This document shows positions 5,216 to 5,905 of a DNA stretch of 5,905 bases, one piece after another. The notes below the pieces were generated by a model. That model was not told the origin of the DNA. It made no database searches and saw nothing but the letters and a program-made list of their open reading frames with translations. Source of the stretch: Leptospiraceae bacterium. Lineage in GTDB: Bacteria > Spirochaetota > Leptospiria > Turneriellales > Turneriellaceae. A program made the position numbers and the translations under genes. Every line of letters begins with the position of its first letter. The first letter of the stretch is position 1. The stretch is from contig JAEUSA010000404.1 of assembly GCA_016788945.1 (NCBI GenBank), positions 1 through 5,905 of the forward strand, written 5' to 3'.

Positions 5216-5905
5216 CACCGATACGGCCCGGTCACCCAAGCAGTTCTATATCGAAACCTATGGCTGCCAGATGAATGAATACGATTCTCTGTTGGCGGGT
5301 AAGATCATGGAGCAAGATGCCCGACCTACACCCAATGCGGCCGACGCCGACATCATCTTACTCAATACCTGTGCAATCAGGGAAAATGCACACCAGAAAA
5401 TTTACAGCCGCCTGCGAGAACTTTCGCACCTGCACAAACGCGGCGCCAAAATCGGCATTCTCGGCTGCATGGCGCAGAATCTGCGCGAAGATCTACTCTA
5501 TGAAAACCTGCCGGTCGACTTCATCATGGGGCCTGACGCACTGCGTAACCTGCCGGCGATGCTTGCCGACGATGGTACTCAACACGCAAAACGCAGTTTT
5601 CTCAATCTGTCACGCCACGAGACCTATGACGATATTGTGCCTTCTTTCGAGCACCACATGGTCGGGCGCGATAACAAAATTACCGCGTTTGTGACCATAC
5701 AGCGCGGTTGCGATAATTTTTGTGCGTTCTGCGTGGTGCCGTACACGCGCGGCCGTGAACGCTCACGGCCGGTGCAGGGTATTGTCGACGAAATCAAAGC
5801 GCTCGTCGAAAGCGGTGTGAAGTCAGTTGTGCTGCTTGGCCAGAACGTCAATTCATACCGCACGGCCGAGAGCAGCTTTACCGGCCTGATCGAAACCCTG
5901 CTGGC
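5208..5905 (+). CDS. miaB: tRNA-2-methylthio-N6-dimethylallyladenosine synthase MiaB (partial)
   Basis: MiaB is a radical-SAM enzyme that adds a methylthio group to i6A37 of tRNAs reading U-starting codons, improving codon pairing and reading-frame maintenance. My translation from GTG 5208 gives 232 codons before the right edge, roughly half of the usual 440. The N-terminal MTTase domain shows all three cluster cysteines: YGCQMNEYDS (Cys20), LNTCAIRENA (Cys55) and GCMAQ (Cys87). The radical-SAM CX3CX2C motif is GCDNFCAFCVVPYTRGRERS (Cys168, 172, 175), and VVLLGQNVNSY (207-217) is typical of MiaB rather than RimO or MtaB. The TRAM domain would lie beyond the window. An in-frame TAG at 5193-5195 leaves GTG 5208 as the only plausible start before the conserved FYIETYGCQMN. 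It lacks a Shine-Dalgarno and overlaps the mini-ORF. No convincing promoter hexamers are visible upstream. Confidence 0.97.
   Translation, partial: MSNTDTARSPKQFYIETYGCQMNEYDSLLAGKIMEQDARPTPNAADADIILLNTCAIRENAHQKIYSRLRELSHLHKRGAKIGILGCMAQNLREDLLYENLPVDFIMGPDALRNLPAMLADDGTQHAKRSFLNLSRHETYDDIVPSFEHHMVGRDNKITAFVTIQRGCDNFCAFCVVPYTRGRERSRPVQGIVDEIKALVESGVKSVVLLGQNVNSYRTAESSFTGLIETLL

Noticed and set aside
5275..5694. A 139-codon plus-strand frame starting with ATG inside miaB.
   Set aside because: It is a shifted frame of miaB; the true frame carries all six expected cysteines.

Overview
The window looks like chromosomal DNA of a flagellated bacterium of moderate to fairly high G+C, most likely a spirochaete of the Leptospirales type (Turneriella/Leptonema/Leptospira relatives). 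This rests on memory of how the FliM and cobalamin-binding-like proteins read in that group, not on a search, so the taxon is an inference. There are no transposases, phage genes, CRISPR arrays, rRNAs or tRNAs.

Layout. Positions 1-2452 hold a leftward pair with overlapping ends: a PTS enzyme I (PEP-protein phosphotransferase) homologue, then a BtuF-like periplasmic-binding-fold protein without a signal peptide that runs off the left edge. A 91-bp divergent spacer (2453-2543) separates them from a rightward pair: an exported two-domain protein of unknown function, then fliM 18 nt later. A strong rho-independent terminator (4608-4649) ends fliM and lies tail to tail with a leftward gene for a small secreted beta-rich protein (4648-4983). 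That gene has a consensus -35 box, a 9-bp leader hairpin and a perfect AGGAGG. The 224-bp spacer 4984-5207 ends in a strong Shine-Dalgarno and an 11-codon mini-ORF overlapping the GTG start of miaB. The miaB gene (tRNA methylthiotransferase) runs off the right edge.

How the genes work together. The enzyme I homologue keeps its phospho-histidine and most PEP-site residues, but its active-site loops are divergent. It is translationally overlapped with the BtuF-like protein, so the two are probably made together; no HPr or EII gene is visible. FliM (flagellar switch, CheY-P receptor) is probably co-transcribed with the exported protein upstream, the only hint here that this unknown protein may be linked to motility or the envelope. 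The small secreted protein and miaB seem to be independent units.

I find no clear undescribed system. The points most worth a second look are the enzyme I/BtuF-like operon, start codons that lack Shine-Dalgarno sequences and sit beside hairpins or promoter-like sequence in the divergent spacer, the 5'-end hairpin of the small secreted protein gene, and the mini-ORF overlapping the miaB start.
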